Below, one piece after another: positions 37,154-46,783 of a stretch of DNA of 64,000 nucleotides (position 1 is its first letter; every line of letters begins with the position of its first letter). The notes under the pieces were generated by a model. That model had not been told where the DNA came from. It searched no databases and worked only from the letters and a program-made list of their open reading frames with translations. Both the position numbers and the translations under genes were made by a program. The stretch is from Pseudomonadota bacterium (lineage in GTDB: Bacteria; Pseudomonadota; Gammaproteobacteria; Steroidobacterales; Steroidobacteraceae): positions 1-64,000 of the forward strand of contig JAKBCR010000002.1 in the NCBI GenBank assembly GCA_021807675.1, in the 5' to 3' direction.

Positions 37154-39160
37154 ATGAGTCGCCGAGAGCCGCTGGCCTTTGCATTGATCGCTTCTCTGGC
37201 CCTGTGGCAAGGAGCAGCCGCCCGTGGCGTCACCCCTTACCTGCCCCTGAACCTCGATCCCGACGTCGAGAGCGCGATCGAGCGGGTGCTGATCCTCGGG
37301 GACGAGCCGGTCATGTCCCGCCCCATACCGGCGGCGCTCGTTCTCGAGGCCCTGCCCAAGGCCTGCAAGGTGGACCGGCCCCTGTGCGAGCTCGTTCGCC
37401 ATTATCTCGCCCGCTACATGCACGGCAGCGGCGTGGAATTCTTCAGCGCGTCGCTGGCGGATACGACGGGCGGGTCGAACATCACCCTGCCCAACCAGCA
37501 TGGCATGAAGGCTCAAAGCCCCTACCAGATCTCGGGCGCGGCCTACATCCAACCTAACTCCTACATGCTGCTCAACGTCGGCGGCGAGGCCTACCAGGGT
37601 CGCGCCACTCCCACCGGTACGATGCTCAGCCTGGGATTCGATTGGGCGCAGCTCGATATCGGCTGGCGCGACCACTGGTGGTCGCCCATGACCGACAGCT
37701 CGATGCTGATCAGCACCGAGGCGCCCACCATGCCCTCCATCACCCTCTCCAATTATCAGCCGCTCACCCGGCTGGGATTGCACTACGAGGTGTTCGTGGC
37801 GCGCATGTCGGAATCGAGCCGGATCCAGCTCACCACCGGTGGCCTCACTCGCGGCTATCCCAACATGGGCGGGACGATGGTGAGCATCGAGCCGGTGAGC
37901 GGGTGGTCGTTCTCGGCCCAGCGGGTGCTGATCTGGGGCGGCGGCGCGGCCGGCCCGGTCCCGATCAGCCAGGTCCTCAATGCGTTCTTCAACCCCGCCA
38001 AGGCCCAGTCCAGCGGCTTCGGCACAGGCATCCACGTCATCGGCAAGCAGGAAGCCTCGTTCACCAGCCGGTTCATCTTCCCGGGACCGCATCCGTTCTC
38101 GGTCTATTTCGAGTACGCCGGCAACGACACCAACGCCGGCAGGAACTACCTTTTCGGAAAGCCCGATATCTCCGCCGGCATCGAGTTCCCGCGTCTCGGG
38201 CCCTTTGATCTGACCTACGAGATCTCCTCGTGGGCGCCCACCTGGTACGTCCATGGCGCCTCGAGCGTGCAGACAGGCTATCTCGATGGCATCGTCAACT
38301 ACGGCGACAGCATCGGACACTGGTTCGGGGATCAGCGGGTGCTCGCCACCCCTAACTCGCTGGCGGACGCGGTCGGCGGCCAGAGCAACATGCTGCGGCT
38401 CGGCTGGACTCCGTCCTTCGGGGGCTACATGCAGCTGCAGCTGCGCGCTCTCGCCAACGAAGGACAGACCTTCTACGCGACCTTCCCGTACCGGAACGAG
38501 TACCTGGGCTCGCTCAGCTATTCCTATCCCTGGCACGGCTACGCCATCGGCGCGGAGCTCGATGCCGGGCGGGATGTCTTCGGCAACCACTATGTCAGGA
38601 TCGAGGGGTATTTCCGCGACGGCGATGCGCTCTTCAGCCACGGCGACACGGCTTCCGCGTTCACCGGAGCCCGCCCGAAGGGGGACGAGGTCTACGTCGA
38701 GACCGGTGTCAACTACTACCGCGTTCAGGACAGCCCGCTGAGCACCATCCGCGTTTACACTCCGTGGACGGTAGGGCCGCACTTCGCAATCGGGGCATGG
38801 CGGCGCGTCTCGCTGCACCAGGATCTGGGAGTGGCGCTGGATGCAGACGAGATACAGGGGCGGGCGCTGCTTGGCGTACACATGATCAATTATCGCTACC
38901 GCTTCGGCCGACACCTGGCTCTGCTCGCCATGGCCGGCGCGGTGCGCTATTCGCTGGCGACACCGGCGTACGGCCTGTACCTCGGCGGTGGCTTCCAGTG
39001 GCGCAATATCCTGCCCGGCTGGGACGTCGGCCTCGAGTACCACCGCGTGATCAATGCGCAGCGCATGCGGGACCTGCCGACCGATCCGCAGGGCGGCACG
39101 CGCCCCGACTCCTTCCACAATATCTATTCCTGGGGCTTGTACCTGTCGCGTAATTTCTAG
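37154..39160 (+). CDS. Wzi-like capsule-assembly outer-membrane protein
   Basis: A 668-residue outer-membrane beta-barrel candidate. The signal peptide MSRREPLAFALIASLALWQGAAA is followed by YLPLNLDPDVESAIERVLIL, a helical region, then many alternating amphipathic strands with aromatic girdles and a final Phe (YSWGLYLSRNF), as in barrels recognised by the BAM complex. DIGWRDHWWSPMTDSSMLIS, PNMGG and the overall shape match the capsule assembly Wzi family. Wzi anchors capsule at the surface in Escherichia coli; here it may bind the glycan made by the upstream glycosyltransferases, 101 bp away. An F2 repeat begins two bases after its stop. Confidence 0.85.
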   Translation: MSRREPLAFALIASLALWQGAAARGVTPYLPLNLDPDVESAIERVLILGDEPVMSRPIPAALVLEALPKACKVDRPLCELVRHYLARYMHGSGVEFFSASLADTTGGSNITLPNQHGMKAQSPYQISGAAYIQPNSYMLLNVGGEAYQGRATPTGTMLSLGFDWAQLDIGWRDHWWSPMTDSSMLISTEAPTMPSITLSNYQPLTRLGLHYEVFVARMSESSRIQLTTGGLTRGYPNMGGTMVSIEPVSGWSFSAQRVLIWGGGAAGPVPISQVLNAFFNPAKAQSSGFGTGIHVIGKQEASFTSRFIFPGPHPFSVYFEYAGNDTNAGRNYLFGKPDISAGIEFPRLGPFDLTYEISSWAPTWYVHGASSVQTGYLDGIVNYGDSIGHWFGDQRVLATPNSLADAVGGQSNMLRLGWTPSFGGYMQLQLRALANEGQTFYATFPYRNEYLGSLSYSYPWHGYAIGAELDAGRDVFGNHYVRIEGYFRDGDALFSHGDTASAFTGARPKGDEVYVETGVNYYRVQDSPLSTIRVYTPWTVGPHFAIGAWRRVSLHQDLGVALDADEIQGRALLGVHMINYRYRFGRHLALLAMAGAVRYSLATPAYGLYLGGGFQWRNILPGWDVGLEYHRVINAQRMRDLPTDPQGGTRPDSFHNIYSWGLYLSRNF

Positions 39161-39161
39161 T

Positions 39162-39314
39162 ATGAAGCGCTGGATCCGGCCCTCCTGGCCGGCCCAGCGC
39201 GCCTCGAGCAAAAAGCGCGGTTTTTTGCTCGAGGCTCGCTCGGCGGAGCGAAGCAGTGCTTCGCTGAAAGCACCGCCTCGCCCTGCGGCGGCGGGGCACC
39301 TCCCTGTGCCTGGG
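39162..39314 (+). repeat. F2 repeat, copy i
   Basis: Begins ATGAAGCGCTGGATCCGGCC, contains the strong hairpin CTCGAGCAAAAAG/TTTTTTGCTCGAG, then GGCGGAGCGAAGCAGTGCTTCGCT and CACCTCCCTGTGCCTGGG. The same sequence, inverted, is found at 54294-54564. It starts two bases after the Wzi-like gene and ends 17 bp before the convergent phosphodiesterase gene; its hairpins could terminate both. Confidence 0.85.
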
Positions 39315-39331
39315 TGCCTACCGATGGCGAC

Positions 39332-40114
39332 TCACGCGGCCGATGCGGTTCCGAGGCCCACGTTGCCGTCCAACCAGACCACTTCGGTGGCGATAGAGCC
39401 GTCGGGTCTCAGCTCGAGTGTCCGGTAGGCAGGCGGCCGTGGGTCGAGCGCGAACTGCTCCGAGTGGGGGAGGAACTGTGCGCAGGTGGACGGGGTTGCG
39501 AGCAGCCGCACGCCCTTGCGGAGCGCGTCGTAGCTCTGGTGGACATGGCCCCAGACGATTCCGCGAACGCTGGGATGCCGGTCGATGATGTCGAAAAATT
39601 CCTCGGCATTCTGCAAACCGACTTGGTCAAGCCAACGGCTGCCGAGTGGCACCGGGTGATGGTGCAGACAAACGAGCGCATGGCGCTGCGGCGCGCCGGC
39701 AAGGGCCGCCTGCAGACCCGCCAGGGACTGCGTGCTGAGGCGTCCGGCAGCCGATCCCGGAATGGTGCTGTCGAGCAGCACGATGCGCCAGAGCCCGAGA
39801 TCGGTCGCTCCGCCGATGATGAAGGGCTCGCGGTCGAGCGCGCGACGCATTGCCTCCGGGTCATCGTGATTGCCGGGCAGGCAGAGCACCGGCAACCGCA
39901 GCGACCCGAGCAGACGCCCGAAATGCGAGTATCCCGCGGGGTCGTCCTGCACGATATCGCCCGTGACCAGCACGGCATCCGGCGGCCAGTCGCGCCTACG
40001 CGCATGAGAGAGGGCTGCCTGAAGCGACGGCAGGGTCTTAATGCCGCGCAGTAGCTCGTGCTCGGTGCCGTAGAGATGCGGGTCCGTGAGATGAGTCAGG
40101 CGCACTACGCTCAT
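39332..40114 (-). CDS. Metallophosphoesterase, CpdA-like 3',5'-cyclic-AMP phosphodiesterase
   Basis: A 260-residue class III phosphodiesterase. The dimetal motifs are all present: LTDPHLYG, VTGDIVQDD, PGNHDD, LHHHPV and WGHVHQ. The DPHL and GDIVQDDP wording resembles CpdA/Icc enzymes that hydrolyse cAMP, but related enzymes act on other phosphodiesters. The start MSVVRLTHLTDPHLY at 40114 is clear; upstream open frame is noncoding. It stands alone, convergent with the Wzi-like gene across an F2 repeat. Confidence 0.9.
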   Translation of the reverse strand: MSVVRLTHLTDPHLYGTEHELLRGIKTLPSLQAALSHARRRDWPPDAVLVTGDIVQDDPAGYSHFGRLLGSLRLPVLCLPGNHDDPEAMRRALDREPFIIGGATDLGLWRIVLLDSTIPGSAAGRLSTQSLAGLQAALAGAPQRHALVCLHHHPVPLGSRWLDQVGLQNAEEFFDIIDRHPSVRGIVWGHVHQSYDALRKGVRLLATPSTCAQFLPHSEQFALDPRPPAYRTLELRPDGSIATEVVWLDGNVGLGTASAA

Positions 40115-40817
40115 GGGTAAAGCGTAACAGAGACCTGGCGCCGGACTGCAGTGAACTGGGTCGCTTCGACCCGGCGCAGCGTGGCCGAATGGCGAAAAGC
40201 GTGATGGATGCCAATCGAACATAAGTCGCTGTCGGGCGACGGTGACGTGCGGCTCCGGTCGGCTCCCCGGGCTGCACTGGTCGCGATGCATCAATGCCCC
40301 GCCTGCGGCGCATCGAGACGGCGGCACAGGCGTTGCTCCACGCGACACATTGAGCCCCGGCGGTGTCTCGTGGAAAATGCCCATCGTCCATTTCCGTTTC
40401 CTGGCGCTCGTCGTCCACAGTGCCGGGACTCATGAGGAGCCAATCGCTACGCGAGCTCGGGTCCAGAGGGCCCCGGAGGCTTCGCCGCTCGTTTCCAAGC
40501 GCCGCAGATCGCCGGAAAGGCCGTATGACCAGACGCCGTGAGCATCGCTACGGCGCCTCCGGCAAGGGCACGGAGGTGCTCGCGTAGTTCGGCTTCACCG
40601 CCGAGCATGTCGATCGAGAGGTGAGGGAGCGGCTCGATGCCGTAACATAGTGACTTCAGGCGCCAGGCGCCGCTGGCTGGGCAAGGTGGGCCAGGACCGT
40701 TCCAGCACCCGGGGCGGCTCGGCTCGAGGTGGCGGGCCTCACAGGTTCCGCGCCGAATGTGTAATGTGTCACGGCAATCGCCTCGGCGATTTCCGCCAAT
40801 AAACGAGAGTTCGAGAC
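40115..40817. other. 700-bp region without a recognisable gene
   Basis: No frame in either direction looks like a known protein. The longest minus frame (40447-40824) starts inside gap, and its only protein-like part is MLGGEAELREHLRALAGGAVAMLTASGHTAFPAICGAWKRA, which I cannot assign. It may contain a decayed gene, the promoter of gap-pgk-pyk, and an inverted repeat near 40776. Base composition is similar to the surroundings. Confidence 0.5.
40776..40791 (+). promoter_or_regulatory. Operator-like inverted repeat upstream of gap
   Basis: AATCGCC, two bases, GGCGATT: a perfect 7-bp inverted repeat ending 26 bp before the gap start codon. It could be a repressor site or a leader hairpin. No regulator family can be named from it. 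Confidence 0.3.
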
Positions 40818-41831
40818 ATGGCAATCAAGGTGGGAATCAACGGCTACGGCCGAATCGGCCGCAATATTCTGCGCGCGCTCTACGAGAGCCGGCGCACGGG
40901 GGAGGTGCAGATCGTCGCCCTCAACGATCTCGGCGACGCGAAAACCAACGCGCACCTCACTCGGTACGATACGGTGCACGGCCGCTTTCCCGGAGAGGTC
41001 AGGGTCGACGGAGATTCGATGGTCGTCAACGGCGATCGCATCCGTGTGCTCGCGGAGCGCGATCCCGCGAAGCTGCCGTGGGGATCGCTGGGAGTCGAGT
41101 ATGTGCTCGAGTGCACCGGGCTCTTCACCAGCAAGGCGAAGGCTTCGGCGCACCTGACCGGCGGCGCGAAAAGGGTGGTCATTTCCGCTCCCGGGGGCGA
41201 GGACGTCGATGCGACCATCGTCTATGGCGTCAACACGGAAGTCCTCTCCAGCCGCCATACGGTGATCTCCAATGCGTCGTGCACCACCAACTGCCTCGCG
41301 CCGGTCGCGAAGGTATTGCACGAGGCGGTCGGCATCTCGGCCGGCATCATGACGACGGTACACTCGTATACCAACGATCAGGTGCTGACGGACGTCTATC
41401 ACCAGGATCTGCGTCGCGCCCGCTCGGCAACCATGTCGCAAATCCCGACCAAGACGGGGGCCGCCGCCGCAGTGGGGTTGGTGCTGCCCGAGCTGAAAGG
41501 CCGCCTCGACGGCTTTGCCGTGCGTGTTCCCACCATCAACGTCTCTCTCGTCGACCTCACGTTCACGGCCAAGCGTGCGACGACGGTGGACGAGGTCAAT
41601 CAGGCGCTGCGCGCCGCAGCGGGCGGGGCGCTGCGCGGCGTGCTCGCGTACAACGAGGCGCCGCTGGTATCGATCGACTTCAATCACGATGCTCACTCGG
41701 CGGTCTTCGATGCCACGCTCACCAAGGTGATCGGCGGGACGCTGGTGAAGGCCTGCGCCTGGTACGACAACGAGTGGGGCTTCTCCAATCGCATGATCGA
41801 CACCACGCTCGCGTGGGCCAAGGCGTCATGA
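40818..41831 (+). CDS. gap: Type I glyceraldehyde-3-phosphate dehydrogenase
   Basis: Oxidises glyceraldehyde 3-phosphate to 1,3-bisphosphoglycerate in glycolysis. The 337-residue protein has the Rossmann start [12 protein letters not shown], the catalytic [39 protein letters not shown] and [18 protein letters not shown] and YDTVHGRF are shared with the related erythrose-4-phosphate dehydrogenase (Epd), but [11 protein letters not shown] favours GAPDH. The first gene of a gap-pgk-pyk operon; its stop overlaps the pgk start (ATGA). Confidence 0.96.
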   Translation: MAIKVGINGYGRIGRNILRALYESRRTGEVQIVALNDLGDAKTNAHLTRYDTVHGRFPGEVRVDGDSMVVNGDRIRVLAERDPAKLPWGSLGVEYVLECTGLFTSKAKASAHLTGGAKRVVISAPGGEDVDATIVYGVNTEVLSSRHTVISNASCTTNCLAPVAKVLHEAVGISAGIMTTVHSYTNDQVLTDVYHQDLRRARSATMSQIPTKTGAAAAVGLVLPELKGRLDGFAVRVPTINVSLVDLTFTAKRATTVDEVNQALRAAAGGALRGVLAYNEAPLVSIDFNHDAHSAVFDATLTKVIGGTLVKACAWYDNEWGFSNRMIDTTLAWAKAS

Positions 41832-43006
41832 AAGTCCTGCGCATGACGGACATGGACCTGTGTGGCAAGCGGGTCCTGATTCGCGAGGACCTCAATGTCC
41901 CGGTCCAGGAGGGTGTGGTCACCAGCGATGCGCGCATTCGTGCGGCGCTGCCTACGATCCGGCACGCGATCGATCAGCGTGCGAAGGTCCTCATCCTCTC
42001 GCATCTCGGCCGGCCCGAGGAAGGCACGCTCGATGAGGCGCTGTCGCTGAAGCCCGTGGCGGCGCGTCTCTCGGAGCTGCTCGGCCAGGCCGTGCCGCTC
42101 AAGCGCGACTGGCTCGACGGGGTCGATTGCGAGGCCGGCACGGGCGTGCTCTGCGAGAACGTGCGTTTCAACAGGGGCGAGAAGAAGGACGATCCGGGGC
42201 TCGCCCGCAGGATGGCCGATCTGTGCGACGTGTTCGTGATGGATGCATTCGGCACCGCGCACCGGGCGGAGGCGAGCACGCACGGCGTCGTGCGCTTCGC
42301 GAAGAGCGCCTGCGCGGGACCGCTGTTGGTCGGTGAGCTCGAAGCGCTCGAGCGCGCGCTCGAGAAGCCCGCGAGGCCGCTGGTCGCCATCGTCGGGGGG
42401 TCCAAGGTCTCGACCAAGCTCACGGTGCTCGAGTCGCTTCTCGCCAAGGTGGACAAGCTCATCGTCGGCGGTGGTATCGCCAACACCTTCCTGGCCGCGA
42501 CCGGGGTGGCGGTGGGCAGGTCTCTCTACGAGGCGGACCTCCTCGAGGTCGCTCGCCGTCTCATGGCTCAGGCGCGCGCGCGCGGCGCGGAGATCCCTCT
42601 GCCGACCGATGTCGTGGTTGCCAAGGAGCTCGCGGCCACCGCACACGCGGACGTCCGGCCCATCCACGAGGTGCGCCCGGAGGAGAGAATTCTCGACATT
42701 GGCCCGGATACCGCCGACCGGCTGAGCGACATGCTGCAGTCGGCAGGCACCATCATCTGGAACGGCCCCGTCGGCGTCTTCGAGTTCGAGCAGTTCGGCG
42801 AGGGCACGCGAGCCATCGCTCAGGCGATCGCACGCAGCAAGGCGTTCTCTCTGGCGGGCGGCGGCGATACGTTGGCCGCGATCGAGAAGTACGGGGTCGA
42901 GGACGGGATTTCCTACATCTCCACGGGCGGCGGCGCCTTCCTCGAGTTCGTCGAAGGCAAGACCCTGCCGGCCGTCGCCGCCCTCGAGGAGCGCGCAAGC
43001 GGTTGA
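41828..43006 (+). CDS. pgk: Phosphoglycerate kinase
   Basis: Makes ATP from 1,3-bisphosphoglycerate. The start [25 protein letters not shown] at 41828 overlaps the gap stop; the open frame reaches much further upstream through gap, but only as a shadow. Key segments are [41 protein letters not shown], the nucleotide site [18 protein letters not shown] and the C-terminal GGGDTLAAI and [14 protein letters not shown]. 392 residues, normal length. pyk follows after four bases. Confidence 0.97.
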   Translation: MKVLRMTDMDLCGKRVLIREDLNVPVQEGVVTSDARIRAALPTIRHAIDQRAKVLILSHLGRPEEGTLDEALSLKPVAARLSELLGQAVPLKRDWLDGVDCEAGTGVLCENVRFNRGEKKDDPGLARRMADLCDVFVMDAFGTAHRAEASTHGVVRFAKSACAGPLLVGELEALERALEKPARPLVAIVGGSKVSTKLTVLESLLAKVDKLIVGGGIANTFLAATGVAVGRSLYEADLLEVARRLMAQARARGAEIPLPTDVVVAKELAATAHADVRPIHEVRPEERILDIGPDTADRLSDMLQSAGTIIWNGPVGVFEFEQFGEGTRAIAQAIARSKAFSLAGGGDTLAAIEKYGVEDGISYISTGGGAFLEFVEGKTLPAVAALEERASG

Positions 43007-43010
43007 GAGC

Positions 43011-44441
43011 ATGCTGAGACGAACGAAGATCGTGGCGACCGTCGGTCCGGCGACCGACGATGTCGGCGTGTTGACCGACATGATGCGTGCCGGAATGGAC
43101 GTGGCGCGGCTCAATGCCTCGCACGGGACGCTGGAGGAGCGCCGGCGGCGGCTGGACATGGTGCGCGACGCCGCCCAGCGGGCCAACAAGTGCGTCGGGG
43201 TGCTCCTCGATCTGGGTGGACCGAAGATCCGCATCGAGAGCTTCCGCGACAGAAAGGTGATGCTGCGGGAGGGTCAGGCGTTCGCGCTCGATACGGCACT
43301 CGACCCCAAGGCGGGCACGGCTCAGGAAGTCGGCGTGGCCTACAAAGATCTCCCGAAGGACGTCGGTGCGGGCGACACCCTGCTGCTCGGCGACGGCCAG
43401 ATCGTGCTCGGCGTCGAGCGGGTGAGCGGAACGAGAGTCGAGACGAGCGTGCGCGTCGGCGGCGAGCTGTCGGATCGCAAGGGCCTCAACCGCCAGGGCG
43501 GCGGCATTTCCGCGCCGGCGATCTCGGACAAGGACCGGGAAGACATCCGCTTCGCGGCCCAGGAGCAGGTCGACTACCTTGCCGTCTCGTTCGCGCGAGA
43601 TGCCGATGACGTAGAGCAGGCGCGCACGCTGGTTCGCCAGGCGGGCGGCGAAGCGCGGATCGTGGCGAAGGTGGAGCGGCACGAGGCCATCTCCAACCTG
43701 TCGGGCATCGTCGAAGCTGCGGATGTAGTCATGGTGGCGCGCGGCGATCTCGGTGTCGAAATGGGCTACGCCGAGGTGACGGGTCTGCAGAAGACCATCA
43801 TCCATCAGACGCGCGGCAAGAATCGCGTTGTGATCACCGCCACCCAGATGATGGAGTCGATGATCCAGAACCCGGTGCCGACACGTGCCGAGGTCAGCGA
43901 CGTGGCCAATGCGGTCATGGACGGCACGGATGCGGTGATGCTGTCCGCGGAGACCGCCGCGGGCCGCTATCCGGTGAAGGCCGTGGAGGCGATGGCGCAG
44001 GTCATCGAGGGCGCGGAGAAATACCAGCTCGCCCACAGCCGGACCCGCCACCGCACCGAGGGCCATTTCAAGGGATTGGAGGAGGCGATCGCCATGGCCG
44101 TGATGTATACGGCCAACCACCTGAAGGTGCGCGCCATCGTCGCTCTCACGGAGTCGGGAGCGACACCTCTGTGGATGTCGCGCATCCGATCCGATATCCC
44201 CATCTATGCCTTCACGCGACACGAGCCCACGCGGCGCCGCGTCACGATCTACCGAGGGGTGTACCCCGTCATTTTCGACGTGACGCGCGCCACGTCCACC
44301 GGGGAGCTCTACGGCGCCCTGTTCTCGCGGCTGCTCGAGCTCGATCTGGTCAAGCGCAGGGATCTGGTGATCCTCACCAAAGGGGAGCAGTCGGGGGTCC
44401 AGGGCGGCACGAATTCCATGCAGATCCTGGAAGTTGCGTAG
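43011..44441 (+). CDS. pyk: Pyruvate kinase
   Basis: Converts phosphoenolpyruvate and ADP to pyruvate and ATP. The 476 residues show RRTKIVATVGPATDD, RLNASHGTLEER, LDLGGPKIRI, the B-domain, VAKVERHEA, MVARGDLGVEMGY, the signature VITATQMMESMIQNPVPTRAEVSDVANAVMDGTDAVMLSAETAAGRYP in pieces, and a C-terminal allosteric domain. The phosphate-binding loop has NASHGT where many enzymes have NFSHG. Last gene of gap-pgk-pyk; no fba is seen nearby. Confidence 0.96.
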   Translation: MLRRTKIVATVGPATDDVGVLTDMMRAGMDVARLNASHGTLEERRRRLDMVRDAAQRANKCVGVLLDLGGPKIRIESFRDRKVMLREGQAFALDTALDPKAGTAQEVGVAYKDLPKDVGAGDTLLLGDGQIVLGVERVSGTRVETSVRVGGELSDRKGLNRQGGGISAPAISDKDREDIRFAAQEQVDYLAVSFARDADDVEQARTLVRQAGGEARIVAKVERHEAISNLSGIVEAADVVMVARGDLGVEMGYAEVTGLQKTIIHQTRGKNRVVITATQMMESMIQNPVPTRAEVSDVANAVMDGTDAVMLSAETAAGRYPVKAVEAMAQVIEGAEKYQLAHSRTRHRTEGHFKGLEEAIAMAVMYTANHLKVRAIVALTESGATPLWMSRIRSDIPIYAFTRHEPTRRRVTIYRGVYPVIFDVTRATSTGELYGALFSRLLELDLVKRRDLVILTKGEQSGVQGGTNSMQILEVA

Positions 44442-44552
44442 TAATTCGTGGGGGCCTCGGGGCGGACGGCTCCCGGCCCCGCACTCGATCGATTTCGGGC
44501 TATGGGGACGGCAAGGTTGTAATCTAGGCGGTAGTCCCCTTGGCATTTATCA

Positions 44553-45758
44553 ATGGATGCGCCCGTCGAAGCCGCGAGAAAAACGCCACAAAGACCGACC
44601 GTCGGACTGGTGCTGACCGGCGGCGGCGCGCGCTCGGCCTACCAGGTCGGCGTGCTGCTCGCGCTGACCGAGCTCCTGCCGCGAGCCCGTAATCCTTTCC
44701 CAGTCATCGTGGGCACTTCCGCGGGCGCGGTGGCCTCGAGCGTGCTCGCGGCGGAGGCGCACCGCTGGCGCCGCGCGGTGTCTGGGCTCGAGAGCGTCTG
44801 GGCCAACTTCCGCACCGGCCAGGTGTTTCAGGTCGATCCCGTACACATGCTGCGCGCCGGCGCGCATTGGGTGCTCGCGCTGCTTTCCGGCGGGCTCGTA
44901 CTCTCGCCACCGAAGGCGCTGCTCGACAACAGCCCGCTGCGGCAGCTCCTGGCGACACACGTGGACTGCGCGAGCATTCATCGCAGCATCACCCGGGGAC
45001 ATCTGCAGGGCTTCGCGCTCTGCGCAACGAGCTATGCCACGGGTCAATCGGTCGCCTTTTTCGACGGCCGGGAGTCGATCCCGGAATGGACCCGCGCGCA
45101 GCGCATCGGCCGGCGCACGGAGCTGACCCTCGACCACTTGATGGCGAGCGCCGCGATCCCGCTGCTCTTCCCGCCAGTGTGCATCGGCCGGGAATATTTC
45201 GGCGACGGGGCCATGCGGCAGTTGAATCCCTTGAGTCCGGCCATCCATCTCGGAGCCGATCGGCTGCTGATCGTCGGTGTGCGGGCGCGGCGGGCCGCCG
45301 GCGTGGGCGCCGGCAGCGGCACCAGCCGCACCATGCCGACGCCGGGCGAGGTGCTCGGCTACATGATCGACACGCTGTTCACCGACCAGGTCTTTGGGGA
45401 TCTGGAGCAGATCGAGCGCATCAACCAGCTCGTGAAGGAGGCGCCGTTCGCCGCGCGTGGTCTCAGGTCCGTCGACACTCTGATGCTGGCGCCGAGCATC
45501 GATCCGCCCGAGATCGCCGCTCGATACACGGATGACATGCCACGGAGCCTGCGCGCTTTGCTGCGAGTCATCGGTGGGCGGGATGTCTCGGGATACCAGC
45601 TGGCCAGTTACCTGATGTTCGAGGCGGGCTATACGCGGGCCCTCATCGAGCTCGGCTATCGGGATGCCATGGAGGCGCAGTCGGCCCTGGTGGCGTTCAT
45701 GAGTGGCGAGCGGCTGCCGCCGATCATGACGGCGGCAGGCGTCGCCCAGGCGACGTAG
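44553..45758 (+). CDS. Patatin-like phospholipase
   Basis: A 401-residue patatin-family lipid acyl hydrolase with the Ser-Asp dyad. Visible are the oxyanion motif TGGGARSAYQVGVL, the nucleophile elbow IVGTSAGAV and the Asp motif FGDGAMRQLNPLSP. No clear signal peptide, so probably cytoplasmic or membrane-associated. This subfamily (ALTELLP, LVAFMSGE near the end) is seen in many gammaproteobacteria, with unknown lipid target. It starts 111 bp after pyk in the same direction, and an R1 repeat begins a few bases after its stop. The final codons contain a small perfect hairpin (45741-45754). Confidence 0.9.
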   Translation: MDAPVEAARKTPQRPTVGLVLTGGGARSAYQVGVLLALTELLPRARNPFPVIVGTSAGAVASSVLAAEAHRWRRAVSGLESVWANFRTGQVFQVDPVHMLRAGAHWVLALLSGGLVLSPPKALLDNSPLRQLLATHVDCASIHRSITRGHLQGFALCATSYATGQSVAFFDGRESIPEWTRAQRIGRRTELTLDHLMASAAIPLLFPPVCIGREYFGDGAMRQLNPLSPAIHLGADRLLIVGVRARRAAGVGAGSGTSRTMPTPGEVLGYMIDTLFTDQVFGDLEQIERINQLVKEAPFAARGLRSVDTLMLAPSIDPPEIAARYTDDMPRSLRALLRVIGGRDVSGYQLASYLMFEAGYTRALIELGYRDAMEAQSALVAFMSGERLPPIMTAAGVAQAT

Positions 45759-45765
45759 TTGATTG

Positions 45766-45868
45766 GCGCAAATCGCTCCCGGCGATTTGCGCAGCCAGCC
45801 CAGTGACTTTCTCGACCCCGCGGCTCAGGGGGCGGCCCTGAGCCGCTTCGTCACTTGCTTTCGCACGG
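45766..45868 (+). repeat. R1 repeat, copy e (short form)
   Basis: Hinge hairpin GCGCAAATCGC/GCGATTTGCGC (45766-45792), CAGCCCAGTGAC, then GCGGCTCAGGG-GGCGG-CCCTGAGCCGC and the tail TCACTTGCTTTCGCACGG. Compared with the copies at 23.6 and 52.4 kb the second stem carries C-to-T in one arm and the matching G-to-A in the other, keeping the pairing. It lies between convergent genes. Confidence 0.88.
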
Positions 45869-45883
45869 ACTTCGACTACCGAG

Positions 45884-46744
45884 CTACCGGCTCAAGCCTG
45901 TGTGACGGGCCGTCAGCGTGGGGAATTCGGTGCCGAACTGCGCCGCCAGCTGATCGACGATGTAGACGGAGCGATGCTGGCCCCCGGTGCAGCCGATCGC
46001 CACGGTGAGATACCCGCGGTTGCTCGCGACGTACTCGGGAATTCTCGCGCGGACGAATCGCGCGATATCGGTGACCAGCGCCGCGACATGGGTCTGCCCC
46101 TCGAGGAAGCGGACGACCTCGGCGTTGTGTCCGGTGAGACCGCGCAGGGCAGGCTCCCAGTATGGATTCGGCAGAGAGCGCGCGTCGAACACGAAATCGG
46201 CATCGCCCGGGATCCCGTGCTTGAAGCCGAACGACTCGAAGGTGAGCGACAGCCGGCCGGCGTGCGGCTCCCCGACGCGCAGCTTGATCAAATCCCGCAG
46301 CGCGTGCACGCCCAGCCGGGAGGTGTCTATGACGAGATCGGCCGCGTAGATGATGGGCTCCAGCACCTGCCGCTCCATCGCTATCGCCGTGCGCAGGTCG
46401 ACATCGTGCCGGCTCATCGGGTGCTTGCGGCGCGTTTCGGCGAAGCGGCGCAGCAGCTCCTCGTCCGTGGTCGTCAGGAAGATGACCTCGCACTCGATCC
46501 CGCTGCGCCGCAGCTCGTCGACGAGCTGCGGAACGGTCGCGATCTCCGCGGCCGTGTTGCGGGCATCGAGCCCGACCGCCGAGCGCTCATAGGTGCGCTC
46601 CGGACTGCGCACGGCCTGGGAGATGAAGGGCTTCAGCAGCGCCGCGGGTATGTTGTCGATGCAGTAGAAGCCCAGGTCCTCGAGCATGTGCAGAGCCACG
46701 CTCTTGCCCGCGCCGGATAGCCCGCTGACCACGACGATTCGCAC
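45884..46744 (-). CDS. rapZ: RNase adapter protein RapZ
   Basis: An ATP/GTP-binding adapter that in Escherichia coli presents the sRNA GlmZ to RNase E and so controls glucosamine-6-phosphate synthase. The 286-residue protein has the P-loop VVSGLSGAGKSVALHMLEDLGFYCIDNIP, the DTSRLGVHALRDLI segment, LSLTFESFGFKHGIPGDADFVFDARSLPNPYW and the C-terminal VAIGCTGGQHRSVYI. It lies 39 bp after hpf. The usual neighbour ptsN is missing between them, and no npr follows. Confidence 0.96.
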   Translation of the reverse strand: MRIVVVSGLSGAGKSVALHMLEDLGFYCIDNIPAALLKPFISQAVRSPERTYERSAVGLDARNTAAEIATVPQLVDELRRSGIECEVIFLTTTDEELLRRFAETRRKHPMSRHDVDLRTAIAMERQVLEPIIYAADLVIDTSRLGVHALRDLIKLRVGEPHAGRLSLTFESFGFKHGIPGDADFVFDARSLPNPYWEPALRGLTGHNAEVVRFLEGQTHVAALVTDIARFVRARIPEYVASNRGYLTVAIGCTGGQHRSVYIVDQLAAQFGTEFPTLTARHTGLSR

Positions 46745-46783
46745 GGCGGCATCGGCCCTTGACGTCCTCGGGTGGGCGATGCG

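Noticed and set aside
36908..39211. A 767-codon minus-strand ORF opposite the Wzi-like gene
   Set aside because: The plus-strand gene has a signal peptide and barrel features; the antisense frame has neither.
40757..43006. A single 749-codon ORF that would fuse sequence over gap to pgk
   Set aside because: Only the part from 41828 resembles a protein (Pgk); the rest is out of frame over gap.
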